Positions 29,354 to 38,732 of a stretch of DNA of 64,000 nucleotides are shown piece after piece. Made by a program: the position numbers and the translations under genes. The DNA is from Gilvibacter sp. SZ-19. Its GTDB lineage: Bacteria > Bacteroidota > Bacteroidia > Flavobacteriales > Flavobacteriaceae. The number at the start of each line of letters is the position of its first letter. Position 1 is the stretch's first letter. The DNA is taken from NCBI RefSeq assembly GCF_002163875.1, contig NZ_CP019333.1, positions 2,534,864-2,598,863 of the forward strand, read 5' to 3'. The notes under the pieces were generated by a model that was not told the origin of the DNA, searched no databases, and saw only the letters and a list, made by a program, of their open reading frames with translations.

Positions 29354-30406
29354 ATGAAAGCTAGTTTTCAATCTTATTTGCTGAACTTTAAACGGCCTAG
29401 CGGAACTTCTCGAGGAGTGCTTACGCAAAAGCAGTCTTATTTTTTACAATTGCGAGACGGAGCGCATTGGGGTATAGGCGAGTGTGCCATATTGCGTGGG
29501 TTGAGCATAGACGACAGACCCGATTACGAAGATAAATTGACTTGGCTTTGTGCAAACATAGATAAGCCGATAGCAGAGCTTATGGAAGCTTTGATAGATT
29601 TTCCTTCGATCCGCTTCGGATTGGAAACGGCGCTGGCCTCTTTGCGTAGCGAAGATCCCTACGAACTCTTTCCTTCTGACTTTACTCGTAAAGAAGCTCC
29701 AATTCCAATAAACGGGCTGATCTGGATGGGAAGCCCTGAGTTTATGAGTGAGCAAATAGAGCAAAAGCTCGACGCGGGATTTGACTGCATCAAAATGAAG
29801 ATCGGCGCAATCGATTTTCAGGCAGAGATAGATATTTTAAAACACATTCGAACTCGTTTTGATGCCAATACGATTGAACTCCGAGTAGATGCAAATGGAG
29901 CTTTTAGCCCTGCAGAAGCGCTAGAAAAACTCAAGCGCTTGTCTGAGTACGAGATCCATTCCATAGAGCAACCCATAAAGCCCAAGCAGTGGGAGGCAAT
30001 GGCAGCACTTTGTGCTGCTAGTCCCTTGCCCATAGCCCTTGACGAAGAGCTCATCGGTTTGCATGACCCAGAGCAACAATTGCAAATGTTGGCCACCATA
30101 AAGCCACAATACCTGATCTTTAAACCCAGTTTGCTCGGTGGATTTGCAGCCACAGATCAGTGGATAACTGCGGCGGCCAATTTTGATATTCCCTGGTGGA
30201 TCACCTCCGCCTTAGAAAGTAATATCGGTTTAAATGCTATTTGTCAATATACCTTTTCAAAAAGAACTATCTTGCCGCAAGGTCTGGGAACAGGCAGTCT
30301 CTACACCAACAATGTAGAAGCGCCTTTGGTGGTCAACTCAGGTTATATCCACTATTCCAAGGCAGGCCAATGGAATCTTAATGTTTTAAATTTAAAGTCA
30401 TTATAG
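29354..30406 (+). CDS. menC: o-Succinylbenzoate synthase MenC
   Basis: A 350-residue enolase-superfamily enzyme that dehydrates SHCHC to o-succinylbenzoate. The catalytic Lys pair is in CIKMKIGAID, metal ligands in RVDANGAF, SIEQPIKP and IALDEELIG, and the second Lys in YLIFKPSLLGG. The N-terminal capping domain (residues 1-100) is complete. Start is the ATG directly after the UPF0173 stop; menE and CPBP follow. Very secure by motif and context. Confidence 0.96.
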   Translation: MKASFQSYLLNFKRPSGTSRGVLTQKQSYFLQLRDGAHWGIGECAILRGLSIDDRPDYEDKLTWLCANIDKPIAELMEALIDFPSIRFGLETALASLRSEDPYELFPSDFTRKEAPIPINGLIWMGSPEFMSEQIEQKLDAGFDCIKMKIGAIDFQAEIDILKHIRTRFDANTIELRVDANGAFSPAEALEKLKRLSEYEIHSIEQPIKPKQWEAMAALCAASPLPIALDEELIGLHDPEQQLQMLATIKPQYLIFKPSLLGGFAATDQWITAAANFDIPWWITSALESNIGLNAICQYTFSKRTILPQGLGTGSLYTNNVEAPLVVNSGYIHYSKAGQWNLNVLNLKSL

Positions 30407-30409
30407 TCT

Positions 30410-31363
30410 ATGTACATAGCACAGGCGTATAAATCCCTTTACCAACCGTGGCGCTACCTTTTGGGAGTAGTCGTTGTTTTTATAGCCTCTCAACTCGGGA
30501 GCATTCCTTTTATCATCGCGATCTTTATGAAACAATCTGCCAGTGGTGGCAGTATGTTTGAATTGAGCGAGGAGGCTGATATGTTCAGCGTGCTGGATTC
30601 CAACAGCACCTTATTCTTTATGCTACTGAGTTTCGCCATCGGATTGGCAGCCTTGCTGCTCTGGGTGAAATATGTGCACAAACAGTCATTTGTAAGTCTT
30701 ACAACGGCCCGTTCTAAGATCGATTGGAGCAGGGTAATGTTCGGCTTCTTACTTATAGGCCTGACAACCACAGTACTCACCGTTTTGGATTATTACGGTA
30801 ATCCGGATGATTATGTACTGCAGTTCGACGCCAAACTCTTCGCTATCTTGGCGCTAATAGCAATAGTCTTTATTCCACTACAGACCAGTATGGAAGAATA
30901 TCTCTTTAGAGGTTATCTCATGCAAGGAATAGGCATAATGGCCAAGAACCGTTGGTTGCCGTTACTTGTAACATCTTTTGTTTTCGGAGGTTTGCATTTT
31001 TTTAATCCGGAGGTAGAAAAGCTAGGCAACATAGTAATGGTCTATTATATCGGTACGGGCTTATTCTTAGGAATAATTACACTGATGGATCAAGGAATGG
31101 AACTCGCTCTAGGGTTTCATGCCGGAAACAATTTAATAGCGGCACTTTTAGTTACTGCGGATTGGACCGTGTTCCAAACCAATTCGATATTCTTGGATGT
31201 ATCCGAGCCCGCGGCAGGTTTTGATGTACTTGTTCCTGTCTTGGTGATCTATCCGATATTTCTCGCCATTATGGCATACAAGTATAAGTGGAAAGATTGG
31301 TCAGGGCGACTGTTCGGAGAGGTGCCTCCACCTCCGGAGCGCGATCCGATAGATTACCTCTAA
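30410..31363 (+). CDS. CPBP intramembrane glutamic protease family
   Basis: A 317-residue protein with eight or so membrane helices. The CPBP (Abi/CAAX-protease) motifs are present: SMEEYLFRGYL, then FVFGGLHFFN, and HAGNNLIAALL. Family members cleave prenyl-modified or other membrane peptides, or act as bacteriocin immunity proteins. The C-terminal tail (residues 295-317) is cytosolic and Pro-rich. It is the fourth gene of the menaquinone operon, 3 bases past menC and 15 bases before menE. The reason for this position is unknown. Confidence 0.92.
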   Translation: MYIAQAYKSLYQPWRYLLGVVVVFIASQLGSIPFIIAIFMKQSASGGSMFELSEEADMFSVLDSNSTLFFMLLSFAIGLAALLLWVKYVHKQSFVSLTTARSKIDWSRVMFGFLLIGLTTTVLTVLDYYGNPDDYVLQFDAKLFAILALIAIVFIPLQTSMEEYLFRGYLMQGIGIMAKNRWLPLLVTSFVFGGLHFFNPEVEKLGNIVMVYYIGTGLFLGIITLMDQGMELALGFHAGNNLIAALLVTADWTVFQTNSIFLDVSEPAAGFDVLVPVLVIYPIFLAIMAYKYKWKDWSGRLFGEVPPPPERDPIDYL

Positions 31364-31378
31364 TAAAAGATTCCCCCC

Positions 31379-32461
31379 GTGATAGCCGTACATCCTGCCT
31401 TTAAACTCAATGGTCTCAGCTTTGATAGCGCAGAAGAACTATTGGATTTTACCGTGAACTTGGAGCAGCAAGGAGCAGCCCACGAGGTATCCTTGTCCAA
31501 ATTCTTGCAAGAGTGGTTGAATAATGATGACTTTATTGTCACTACAACTTCCGGATCTACAGGGACCCCGAAAGCCATCCGCATGCCCAAGAGCGCTATG
31601 GTATACAGTGCGCGCAAAACTGGCGAAGCGCTAAATCTTGGCCCAGAAACAGAAGCCTTATTGTGTTTGTCTTCGGATTATATAGCCGGAAAGATGATGT
31701 GCGTGCGTGCGCTAACCCTAGGTTGGCATCTGCACGTGGTAGCTCCGTCTATGGAAGCCTTGACAGAATACGATTCCGAGTACGACTTTGTGGCCATGGT
31801 TCCCGCTCAGGCCATGCATTCGCTAGCAGCCTTGGACAAAGTTGGTACTTTGCTCATTGGCGGAGGCGTAGTTTCTACTCAATTGGAAGAGGCCTTGCAA
31901 AGTGTGGAAACAGCCGCTTATGTTTCTTACGGCATGACAGAAACAGTAAGCCATATTGCCTTAAGACGTATCAATGGAGAGCAAGCTTCGGCCTATTACA
32001 AGGCCCTGCCCGAGGTTACGCTTTCTCTAGATAGTCGAGGATGCTTGGTGATCAACGCGCCAGGTATCGCTGCAGACCCCGTGATCACTAACGATCTTGT
32101 GGAGTTTAAAGACGAGTCTCAATTCAAATGGTTGGGACGCATAGACAATGTGATCAACTCTGGCGGTATAAAGATCTATCCCGAACAAATTGAAGCCGCC
32201 TTAGAAGATCAGTTAGACGTACCTTTCTTTATTGCTGCGGAGCCAGACCCAGTCCTTGGGGAGCGAGTAGTCCTAGTTGTGGAAAGCCCAACTTCTGACG
32301 GCCGTGCTTCTGGAGTGCACAAAGGCCTTTTTGATAGCTTGCCTAAGTATTCTCGTCCGAAGAAGATCTATGGAGTTTCAAAATTCAGATATACCGAGAC
32401 CGGTAAGATCAGACGTAAAGAAGTCTTGTCACTCATTGAAAGTTATCCTAAGAAAAAGTAA
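31379..32461 (+). CDS. menE: o-Succinylbenzoate-CoA ligase MenE
   Basis: A 360-residue, short AMP-forming acyl-CoA synthetase that activates OSB. Its GTG start at 31379 is supported by HPAFKLNG at the N terminus, and no better ATG lies upstream. The P-loop TTSGSTGTPKAIRM, the A5 motif YGMTETVSHIAL and the hinge/A8 motif GRIDNVINSGGIKIYPEQIE are clear. The C-terminal lysine is in TGKIRRKEV. It is shorter than the 450-500 residues of many MenE, as is normal for Flavobacteriia. It is the last gene of the operon. Confidence 0.94.
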   Translation: MIAVHPAFKLNGLSFDSAEELLDFTVNLEQQGAAHEVSLSKFLQEWLNNDDFIVTTTSGSTGTPKAIRMPKSAMVYSARKTGEALNLGPETEALLCLSSDYIAGKMMCVRALTLGWHLHVVAPSMEALTEYDSEYDFVAMVPAQAMHSLAALDKVGTLLIGGGVVSTQLEEALQSVETAAYVSYGMTETVSHIALRRINGEQASAYYKALPEVTLSLDSRGCLVINAPGIAADPVITNDLVEFKDESQFKWLGRIDNVINSGGIKIYPEQIEAALEDQLDVPFFIAAEPDPVLGERVVLVVESPTSDGRASGVHKGLFDSLPKYSRPKKIYGVSKFRYTETGKIRRKEVLSLIESYPKKK

Positions 32462-32526
32462 TCCTTGGTATAGTTTTTGTCCTTTCTGGTTGAAATTTAA
32501 GATATTTGTAACCTAAAATAAACATC

Positions 32527-32979
32527 ATGCAGCCAAAGAATCTACTGCTCATTCTATTAATTGTCTTCGGTTCCTTAGGAACAGCCTTTAGTCAAAACTT
32601 AGGACAGATACCTAGAGGACAGCGTGGATATGTTCCGCCACCGCTTCCCAGAGAGCAGGGTGCAATTGCCATAGAGAATACGCTAGAGGATATAGACGAG
32701 AAAATGGATCTCTATGCTGCGGAGTTCGAACTGGATGCATTTGAAAAGGCGGTTGTTAAGAATTATATCGTGGAATACGAAAAAGAGAAGATGGCTGTCA
32801 TGGCAGACGAGACGGTGTCTTACGACGTAAAACAACAGACCTATAAAAAACTCAACGAAAAACTATCTGGAAATCTTTCCACCATGCTGACCGAAGAGCA
32901 AGTTGCCCGTTTTGGAGAGCTGCATTTTGGCGATCAGAAGAAGAAAAAGAAGAAAAAACGTCGCAATAAGAACAACTAA
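32527..32979 (+). CDS. Small secreted protein with lysine-rich tail
   Basis: A 150-residue protein with signal peptide (LLLILLIVFGSLGTAFSQ). It is helical throughout (FELDAFEKAVVKNYIVEYEKEK, then DVKQQTYKKLNEKLSGNL and LTEEQVARFGEL), giving a CpxP/Spy or LTXXQ-like layout with one LTEEQ motif. The end is a run of lysines and arginines (KKKKKKKRRNKNN), which may bind nucleic acids or teichoic-acid-like or anionic envelope material. The AAG/AAA-rich 3' end could be slippage prone. A good terminator follows. Function unknown. Confidence 0.75.
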   Translation: MQPKNLLLILLIVFGSLGTAFSQNLGQIPRGQRGYVPPPLPREQGAIAIENTLEDIDEKMDLYAAEFELDAFEKAVVKNYIVEYEKEKMAVMADETVSYDVKQQTYKKLNEKLSGNLSTMLTEEQVARFGELHFGDQKKKKKKKRRNKNN

Positions 32980-32984
32980 TTGTA

Positions 32985-33008
32985 AAGAGGGCCGAGGCCC
33001 TTTTTTTT
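32985..33008 (+). terminator. Terminator after the lysine-tailed protein
   Basis: GGGC-CGAG-GCCC (32989-33000) is a short GC-rich hairpin, followed by eight T. Confidence 0.75.
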
Positions 33009-33271
33009 ATGGCCCAAATTTTAGGTATGCTCTCGTAAAGTTTGAACGGAATTAACTAGATCATCGCCCTGATGTCTTTATTTCGTACTTGCCTTTCTGG
33101 GTCTTAGTTAGTCTACAGAATAAAATTTATCTTTATAGGACTTGCTGATTTTACCCTGAGGCTTAAACAACTAACCGAGCTCGATATGAAATGAGCACAA
33201 ACAAATTTAATTACTAGTATACCCGCTGGGATAATTAAAATTTTTGTGCGAAAGCGAAGCGGTTGATCTAT

Positions 33272-33290
33272 GCAAATAATTTTTATTTGC
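33272..33290. promoter_or_regulatory. Palindrome ahead of the composite VWA/plug gene
   Basis: GCAAATAA (33272-33279), TTT, TTATTTGC (33283-33290) is a perfect 8-bp inverted repeat 33 bases before the ATG at 33324. With a 3-base centre it is more likely an operator for a dimeric regulator than an RNA hairpin, although a weak hairpin cannot be excluded. Confidence 0.45.
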
Positions 33291-33323
33291 TTGATTATCT
33301 AAAAAATAAAAATTTTTAAATAG

Positions 33324-35531
33324 ATGAAAAAACATCTTCTATTAGCACTACTCACGCTATTAGTGGGTTTTAGTGCACTGGCACAAGAAACAGTAAAACA
33401 ACTCACACTGTTGTACGATACCTCTTACGATATGCGCAATAAAGATCTGGAAGCAGAACTGCGTTTTATGGATTCGTACTTCAATCAAAACAAAGCCGTA
33501 GATGTGCGTTTTGTGAGTTTTAGCAACGATATTATTCAAGAGGGAGTTTACAAGGTTAGGGGAGGCAATTGGACAGCGCTTCGCGACGAATTGGAGAACA
33601 GCATTTACGACGGAGCCGGAAGTTATAAGGATCTGTTTAAAGGTGTTGCCACAGAGGTGATGTTGGTAACCAATGGGCGCGCAGATTTGCAGGATTTCCC
33701 GCAAGATTTCTCGCACAAGGTAAACGTGATCTGCAGTGTGACCAATTCCAATCAAAAGGGATTAGAGGGGCTTGCATTGCGCAGCGGAGGTACTTTTTTC
33801 AATGTCTTTGCTACCACCAATGAAATTCCTCAAGGCGATGGAATCCGTTCGGTCAGCGGTCGTGTATCCGACAGTGCGGGTCCGCTAGAAGGAGTGTCTA
33901 TCTACAACAGGGAGACAGGTGCGAGAACTTTGAGCGCAGCAGATGGCACCTACAGTTTGAATGCCAAAATAAACGGGATCTTAGAATTTAGTTATGTAGG
34001 CAAGAACACTTTGCTAACCCGTGTTCCTGAAAATGGTGTTAAAGACGTTCTTATGGTCGCTGGGAGTGAGTTACTCGATGAGGTTGTGCTTACAGCAACC
34101 TTGGAGTCCGATGACGATGCGGTCAATACAGGGAATATGCGAGTTGCCAAGAAACGATTGGGTTATTCGGTAGAGACCATAACAGATAAGGAGATCAGCG
34201 AGCAGGACATCAATCTAGAAACTGCCGTACAGGGGCAGTTTTCAAACATCAATTTAAAACCAGATCAAGACATTACGCAGTTCCTCTCACGTGGAAACAA
34301 TATGACCATCTTGCTAGATCAAACCGGACTTATCGTGGTAGATGGTGTTCCCATCGAAAGTAGTCCAGGGGCCTTGAGTGGAGTTACCACCGGGAATAAC
34401 GGAATTGGTACAGGAAACGACCGTTCTATCTTTGGGCAAGGAGGCTTGTTAGATCCGGCCAATATTGCAGACATCACCGTTTTAAAAGGACTCGCGGCTA
34501 CAAATAAATACGGAACCTTGGGTAGAAACGGAGTTATCTTGGTAACCACCAAGACCGCAGCGGTGAGCAAGGCACAAGCGCGAGACAGTGCAATTCCACT
34601 GGGAACCACAGCTACTTACACCGGATCTGCTGCAGATATGGCTGCCTTACCCGATACGCCTTACATAAAAGCTTTGCAAGCAGCTTCAAATATCGATGAG
34701 GCCTATAATATCTACTTAGAGCAAAGAGAACGCTATGGCAATGCGCCTTATTTCTTTATCGATGCAGCGAGCTATTTTAAAGACTGGAACAATCCGGTAT
34801 TAGTATCTCGGGTGTTGTCCAATGCAAAATTAGTCGCCAGATCCGCCAACGAGCTACGGGCCACAGCCTATCAATACGAAAATCTGGGTATGCATGACCA
34901 GGCAGCTGCCATTTACAGCGAGTTGGTATCTGCCTATCCGCAGCAAGTCCAACATTACAGAAACCTAGCCTTAGCCTTAGCCGCCGCTGGACGCCCAGAT
35001 GAGGCTTTAGCCATCTACACGGGTATAGACAACAAAGAACTGGCTCAAAACGGACAATTGGGCAATTTGCAAAAGACCTATGTCAAAGATTACAAGAACC
35101 TGGTTTTTAGTCATAAAGGTAGCTTACAACTCGCTGGAGTTCGAGACTTCTTTAAAAGCAATGTTTCGCACAGAGCTCGCGTAATTTTTGAGTGGAGCGA
35201 TTACGATGCCGAGTTCGATCTGCAGATCGTTAATCCGCAGAATCGCTTCTTTACCTGGACTCACGATAAGGCGACAGACGCTATTCGTTGGGCAGACGAG
35301 CAGACTCTGGGTTATGGTCTGGAAGAATTCTTTATGACCGCCCAAGACAAGGGCGAGTGGTTGTTTAACATGACCTATAAAGGAAAACGGACTGGAGATA
35401 ACGCGGCTCCTACCTATGTGAAGGTGACCACTTATTTCGATTTTGGAAGCCCCAACCAGCGTCAAGAAGTAAAGCTGATCCGTTTGGAGGCCTTAAGCAA
35501 AGAAGAAACCGTTTTGAAGGTTAAGCTGTAA
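33324..35531 (+). CDS. Composite secreted protein: VWA-like, carboxypeptidase-like, TonB-plug, TPR and DUF2135-like domains
   Basis: A 735-residue exported protein (signal peptide to about 20) with a rare order of parts. Residues 26-165 look like a von Willebrand A-like domain (TLLYDTSYDM, FVSFSNDII, TEVMLVTNGRADL), although the MIDAS DxSxS reads DTSYD. Residues 176-250 are a CarboxypepD-reg-like sandwich (SGRVSDSAGPLEGVSIY). Residues 275-410 are a SusC-type TonB plug (VVDGVPIES, IADITVLKGLAATNKYG, RNGVILVTTK). No beta-barrel follows: instead TPR-like helices (450-570) and a DUF2135-like sandwich (615-725: RARVIFEWSDYDAEFDLQI, then FTWTHDKATDAIRW). It cannot itself be a TonB transporter. It is probably a surface or periplasmic scaffold. 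Confidence 0.8.
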   Translation: MKKHLLLALLTLLVGFSALAQETVKQLTLLYDTSYDMRNKDLEAELRFMDSYFNQNKAVDVRFVSFSNDIIQEGVYKVRGGNWTALRDELENSIYDGAGSYKDLFKGVATEVMLVTNGRADLQDFPQDFSHKVNVICSVTNSNQKGLEGLALRSGGTFFNVFATTNEIPQGDGIRSVSGRVSDSAGPLEGVSIYNRETGARTLSAADGTYSLNAKINGILEFSYVGKNTLLTRVPENGVKDVLMVAGSELLDEVVLTATLESDDDAVNTGNMRVAKKRLGYSVETITDKEISEQDINLETAVQGQFSNINLKPDQDITQFLSRGNNMTILLDQTGLIVVDGVPIESSPGALSGVTTGNNGIGTGNDRSIFGQGGLLDPANIADITVLKGLAATNKYGTLGRNGVILVTTKTAAVSKAQARDSAIPLGTTATYTGSAADMAALPDTPYIKALQAASNIDEAYNIYLEQRERYGNAPYFFIDAASYFKDWNNPVLVSRVLSNAKLVARSANELRATAYQYENLGMHDQAAAIYSELVSAYPQQVQHYRNLALALAAAGRPDEALAIYTGIDNKELAQNGQLGNLQKTYVKDYKNLVFSHKGSLQLAGVRDFFKSNVSHRARVIFEWSDYDAEFDLQIVNPQNRFFTWTHDKATDAIRWADEQTLGYGLEEFFMTAQDKGEWLFNMTYKGKRTGDNAAPTYVKVTTYFDFGSPNQRQEVKLIRLEALSKEETVLKVKL

Positions 35532-35597
35532 GGGGTCTAATATTTTTTGTACCTTCATTGGGTATTCTGACTGACCTCCCCGCCTAATAGTATAGGT

Positions 35598-38500
35598 ATG
35601 CAAAAATGGTTTCTTAAGGGATTGAATCCACTGGTCATTCTGTGGATACTGCTTTCTTTGCTGTTGCTTTTCTGCACGGCTAAATTCAGACTCAACGATT
35701 ACATCTACGCGCCTCAGCATGGGCAGTTCGATAACTTTGAACTCATAACCCAATACATACAAAACAGCGGAAAGATATTCTGGTACAACGCTTTCTTTAT
35801 CGTTGACTTCTTTTGGGCCTTGAGTTTTTTGTTCTTGTTGGTCAAGCTGGTATTGCGTATGAACAATTGGCGTTTTGCCCGTTTGAAAGAGACCAAGTTT
35901 GGACTATTCCAGCTCTTTGTGCTTGGCGCTATTATGGCCTATGTTTTCGACTTTGTAGAGGGGCTGGGTTATCTGTTCTTTTGGAAAGCTGTGGTCTCCA
36001 TTTTCGTAAAGGCCAAAATAGCAGCATATGCGCTCACTATAGGTTTATTTGGCTATTGGGGCCTAAAACGCTTTGTGTTTTCCGACTTTAGATCTTGGTT
36101 CAGATTCTTTCAGAGTTCCATATTGAGCATCGTCTTTATTGCCATTGTTTATTTGTTGCTCACGGCCATGCCTCAGGGAGGGACACTCATTGTAGATCTT
36201 TTTAACAACCCTTGGAATATCGTGCTACTCTTTGCACTGCTTACTTTCTTAGCGATCATACTCAGCCACTTTCCCGTCTATGTTGATATTTGGTTATACG
36301 GTCATAAAACCGGGATCAAGCTTTTTATGGCAAAGACTTGGCATCGTTTTAAAGGGTGGGGAATCATTTACTACGGTACCCATTTGCTTCCAGGGGAGAA
36401 ACCGGCCATAGAGTTTGGCAATAAGTTGGTGAGTTCCCTGAGGCGAAGTTTGGGGATCTTACTCTACATCGCCATGTTCCATATTATCTTAGGTGTTGCA
36501 GAAGGATTTTACGACCTAGCCTTCAACGCTACGCAGATCACTGTTTTTCTACTTATTCTGTCTTTGGTGATCTATGCGGCGAAAGGTCAAGAATACGACT
36601 TCTGGAAAGAAACGCTTAAGAGTCCCAATTGTACCGCTGCTCAGAAGCAGCAGGTAGTAGAAACCGTGGTGACCTATGTGGATCGCTTTCCTAAATACTT
36701 TGCCTTTTGTTTGTTTATGGTAGGGGCCACTACCGTAGCCGCTAGTGTTAAAGGCTGGGGACGTCTCACAGTGTTTTTATTTCTAATTACCCTGGGTTTA
36801 CAGCTCTTTCTATACATCTATTTTAAGCTTTGCAGGACCTATTTTAAATATGTTTTCTATTCGGATGCGCTTTACAAGTACAACCCAAAGATGTTCGACG
36901 AAACCCGCAGACAGCTCTTTATCAAGTACCACACTAAGCCTGGTATTGGTAAACGTTGGTATTTAAAACAATACGGCAAACTCAGCGATAATATTCGTTA
37001 TTTATTGCTGATGCAGGTTAGCGGGGTTTCTTCTTTTGTGATCTTGCTCGCAGCCAATTTCAGTTTCGAGATCGCCCAAATGTTGAACCCCTTGGTGATC
37101 ATACTCCTGTACATCATACTGTTCTATTCCATCATCATTATCAGTTTTAAGCACATACTGTTCTATCAGCGCAGTGCCACTAGTGAGAAAAAATACAGGG
37201 AATGGTTTCGCTATGGGATCCCTGTTACCGTGCTGTTATTGATAGGTTGGGCCGTGTACAGCACAGGACTCCCTAACGACCTACACGAACTGACCGTACT
37301 TAAACGAGAACGGCCTCAGCTCGATTCTAAAAAATACTTCCAACAACGAACAGCAGCCATACCAGAAGGAGGGAAGCGAAATTTTTTCTTTGTGGGTTCT
37401 TACGGCGGAGGCCTTAAGGCGAATTTGTGGAATATGTTATTGTTTCACGAATTGGACAAACGCAGCGATGGTGCTTTTAGTAAAGAGACCTTAGTGATGA
37501 GTGGTGTTTCTGGTGGAGCTGTAGGAATCGCCAATTACGCCTCTATTGTTAACGAGAACTCGGACCTCGATGCCAGAGCAGCTGCAATCTTCAATATTGG
37601 GACCTCCAATGTGCTGAGCAATGAGTTGGTATATCTTTTAGGAAAGGACTGGTTGCGCGAATATATTCCTTTGACCTATCAGGGCAGGGACAGGTCTTAC
37701 AAGAGTATGCAAGACCATGCCCGCTACACCGGGATGGGAGACCGTTACCAAACCAAGACCTTTTCCGATTACTGGTGGGAACTCCAGCAAAAACAGGCTG
37801 GGAAGTTTCCAATTTTGATCATGAATACTACTTCTACCATTGGGCGTCAAGGGGTAGTGAGCACAGTGAATTTTGAACCTAATACTTTTCCGGCAGCAGA
37901 TAATCTGTCCGATTTCAACAACTCCTGTGGCGATTGTGGCCTTACCTACTTCGGAGCAGTCTCTACCACCAATAGGTTTCCTCTGTTTAGTCCATCCGCA
38001 GAGATCCGTGGAAAAGGTACTTATGTAGATGGGGGTTATTTTGAGAACTCTGGTATGCTCAGTACGCTAGAGATCTATCAGACCTTGAAAGATGAATCAG
38101 GGGCCTACCACAGTAAGATCCAACCGGTCTTTGTGAACATTATCAATTCGTTGGATTTCTATGTAGCGCACAAAGTGCTTAAAGATTGGAAATTCAAAAA
38201 GGTTACTCAAGATAAGTCGGGAGAGTTATCGGCCATACTCAATACCGTGGTCTCTATAGATAAATTGCCGCGTTATGTATTCGATAAGATAGAGAAAGAA
38301 GGTTTTGTGCTAGAACCTATAATGATGCCACACCGCATTACCTATGATCGGGTAAAATCCGTGCTTCGAGGAGATGTGGACGACCCCGTCCGTCTTATGA
38401 AGCTCATTAAACAACACAACGATACCATTCGTTGGGTACTTCGCGATTACGAAAATTACAAGCTGCGACAGTGGGGTGTGGTGGAGCCTCCATTAGCTCG

Positions 38501-38696
38501 AGTATTGTCTGAGCCCGCCGTGCGATATCAAGAAGCTATGGTGTATTATCACCCAGAGGTACAACGGGCATTCGCTAGGATAGATGCCTACTTGAATACC
38601 CCTGAGATCATTGACAATTCCTTTAAGCAGCGCATACAGCGAACCATTAAAGCAGATACGCTGATCAATCCGTATCAGAAGTTCAACAAGCAATAG
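35598..38696 (+). CDS. Membrane-anchored patatin-like phospholipase
   Basis: A 1032-residue protein. The first 560 residues contain about 14 hydrophobic segments. The C-terminal half is a patatin-like lipid acyl hydrolase: oxyanion GSYGGGLKAN (about 599-608), nucleophile Ser638 in MSGVSGGAVG, and Asp811 in YVDGGYFENSGM; Ser and Asp form the catalytic dyad. Near the C terminus is a helical domain (from about residue 900). It probably hydrolyses membrane phospholipids or acyl lipids in or near the membrane. It starts 66 bases behind the composite VWA/plug gene in the same direction. The combination of a large membrane part with patatin is much less usual than soluble patatins. Confidence 0.88.
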   Translation: MQKWFLKGLNPLVILWILLSLLLLFCTAKFRLNDYIYAPQHGQFDNFELITQYIQNSGKIFWYNAFFIVDFFWALSFLFLLVKLVLRMNNWRFARLKETKFGLFQLFVLGAIMAYVFDFVEGLGYLFFWKAVVSIFVKAKIAAYALTIGLFGYWGLKRFVFSDFRSWFRFFQSSILSIVFIAIVYLLLTAMPQGGTLIVDLFNNPWNIVLLFALLTFLAIILSHFPVYVDIWLYGHKTGIKLFMAKTWHRFKGWGIIYYGTHLLPGEKPAIEFGNKLVSSLRRSLGILLYIAMFHIILGVAEGFYDLAFNATQITVFLLILSLVIYAAKGQEYDFWKETLKSPNCTAAQKQQVVETVVTYVDRFPKYFAFCLFMVGATTVAASVKGWGRLTVFLFLITLGLQLFLYIYFKLCRTYFKYVFYSDALYKYNPKMFDETRRQLFIKYHTKPGIGKRWYLKQYGKLSDNIRYLLLMQVSGVSSFVILLAANFSFEIAQMLNPLVIILLYIILFYSIIIISFKHILFYQRSATSEKKYREWFRYGIPVTVLLLIGWAVYSTGLPNDLHELTVLKRERPQLDSKKYFQQRTAAIPEGGKRNFFFVGSYGGGLKANLWNMLLFHELDKRSDGAFSKETLVMSGVSGGAVGIANYASIVNENSDLDARAAAIFNIGTSNVLSNELVYLLGKDWLREYIPLTYQGRDRSYKSMQDHARYTGMGDRYQTKTFSDYWWELQQKQAGKFPILIMNTTSTIGRQGVVSTVNFEPNTFPAADNLSDFNNSCGDCGLTYFGAVSTTNRFPLFSPSAEIRGKGTYVDGGYFENSGMLSTLEIYQTLKDESGAYHSKIQPVFVNIINSLDFYVAHKVLKDWKFKKVTQDKSGELSAILNTVVSIDKLPRYVFDKIEKEGFVLEPIMMPHRITYDRVKSVLRGDVDDPVRLMKLIKQHNDTIRWVLRDYENYKLRQWGVVEPPLARVLSEPAVRYQEAMVYYHPEVQRAFARIDAYLNTPEIIDNSFKQRIQRTIKADTLINPYQKFNKQ

Positions 38697-38732
38697 TTGT
38701 TTTGTATCTTTAGGCTTTAATCCTGCCAAATA

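Larger units (their letters stand above)
32980..33323. other. 344-base AT-rich intergenic region before the composite VWA/plug gene
   Basis: Besides the terminator at its left end, this gap has no plausible gene. The right half is very AT-rich with A/T tracts (33238-33322), suggestive of a bent promoter region. It includes the palindrome GCAAATAA-TTT-TTATTTGC at 33272, listed separately, and an AAAAATTTTT tract just before the ATG. Confidence 0.5.

Noticed and set aside
32930-32979. Frameshift in the lysine-rich tail
   Set aside because: The A/G-rich end could be a sequencing problem, but the frame stays open and a terminator follows directly, so it is taken as real.
33324-35531. TonB-dependent receptor
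   Set aside because: Only the plug domain is present; the C-terminal half is TPR and a DUF2135-like sandwich, so no barrel transporter is encoded.
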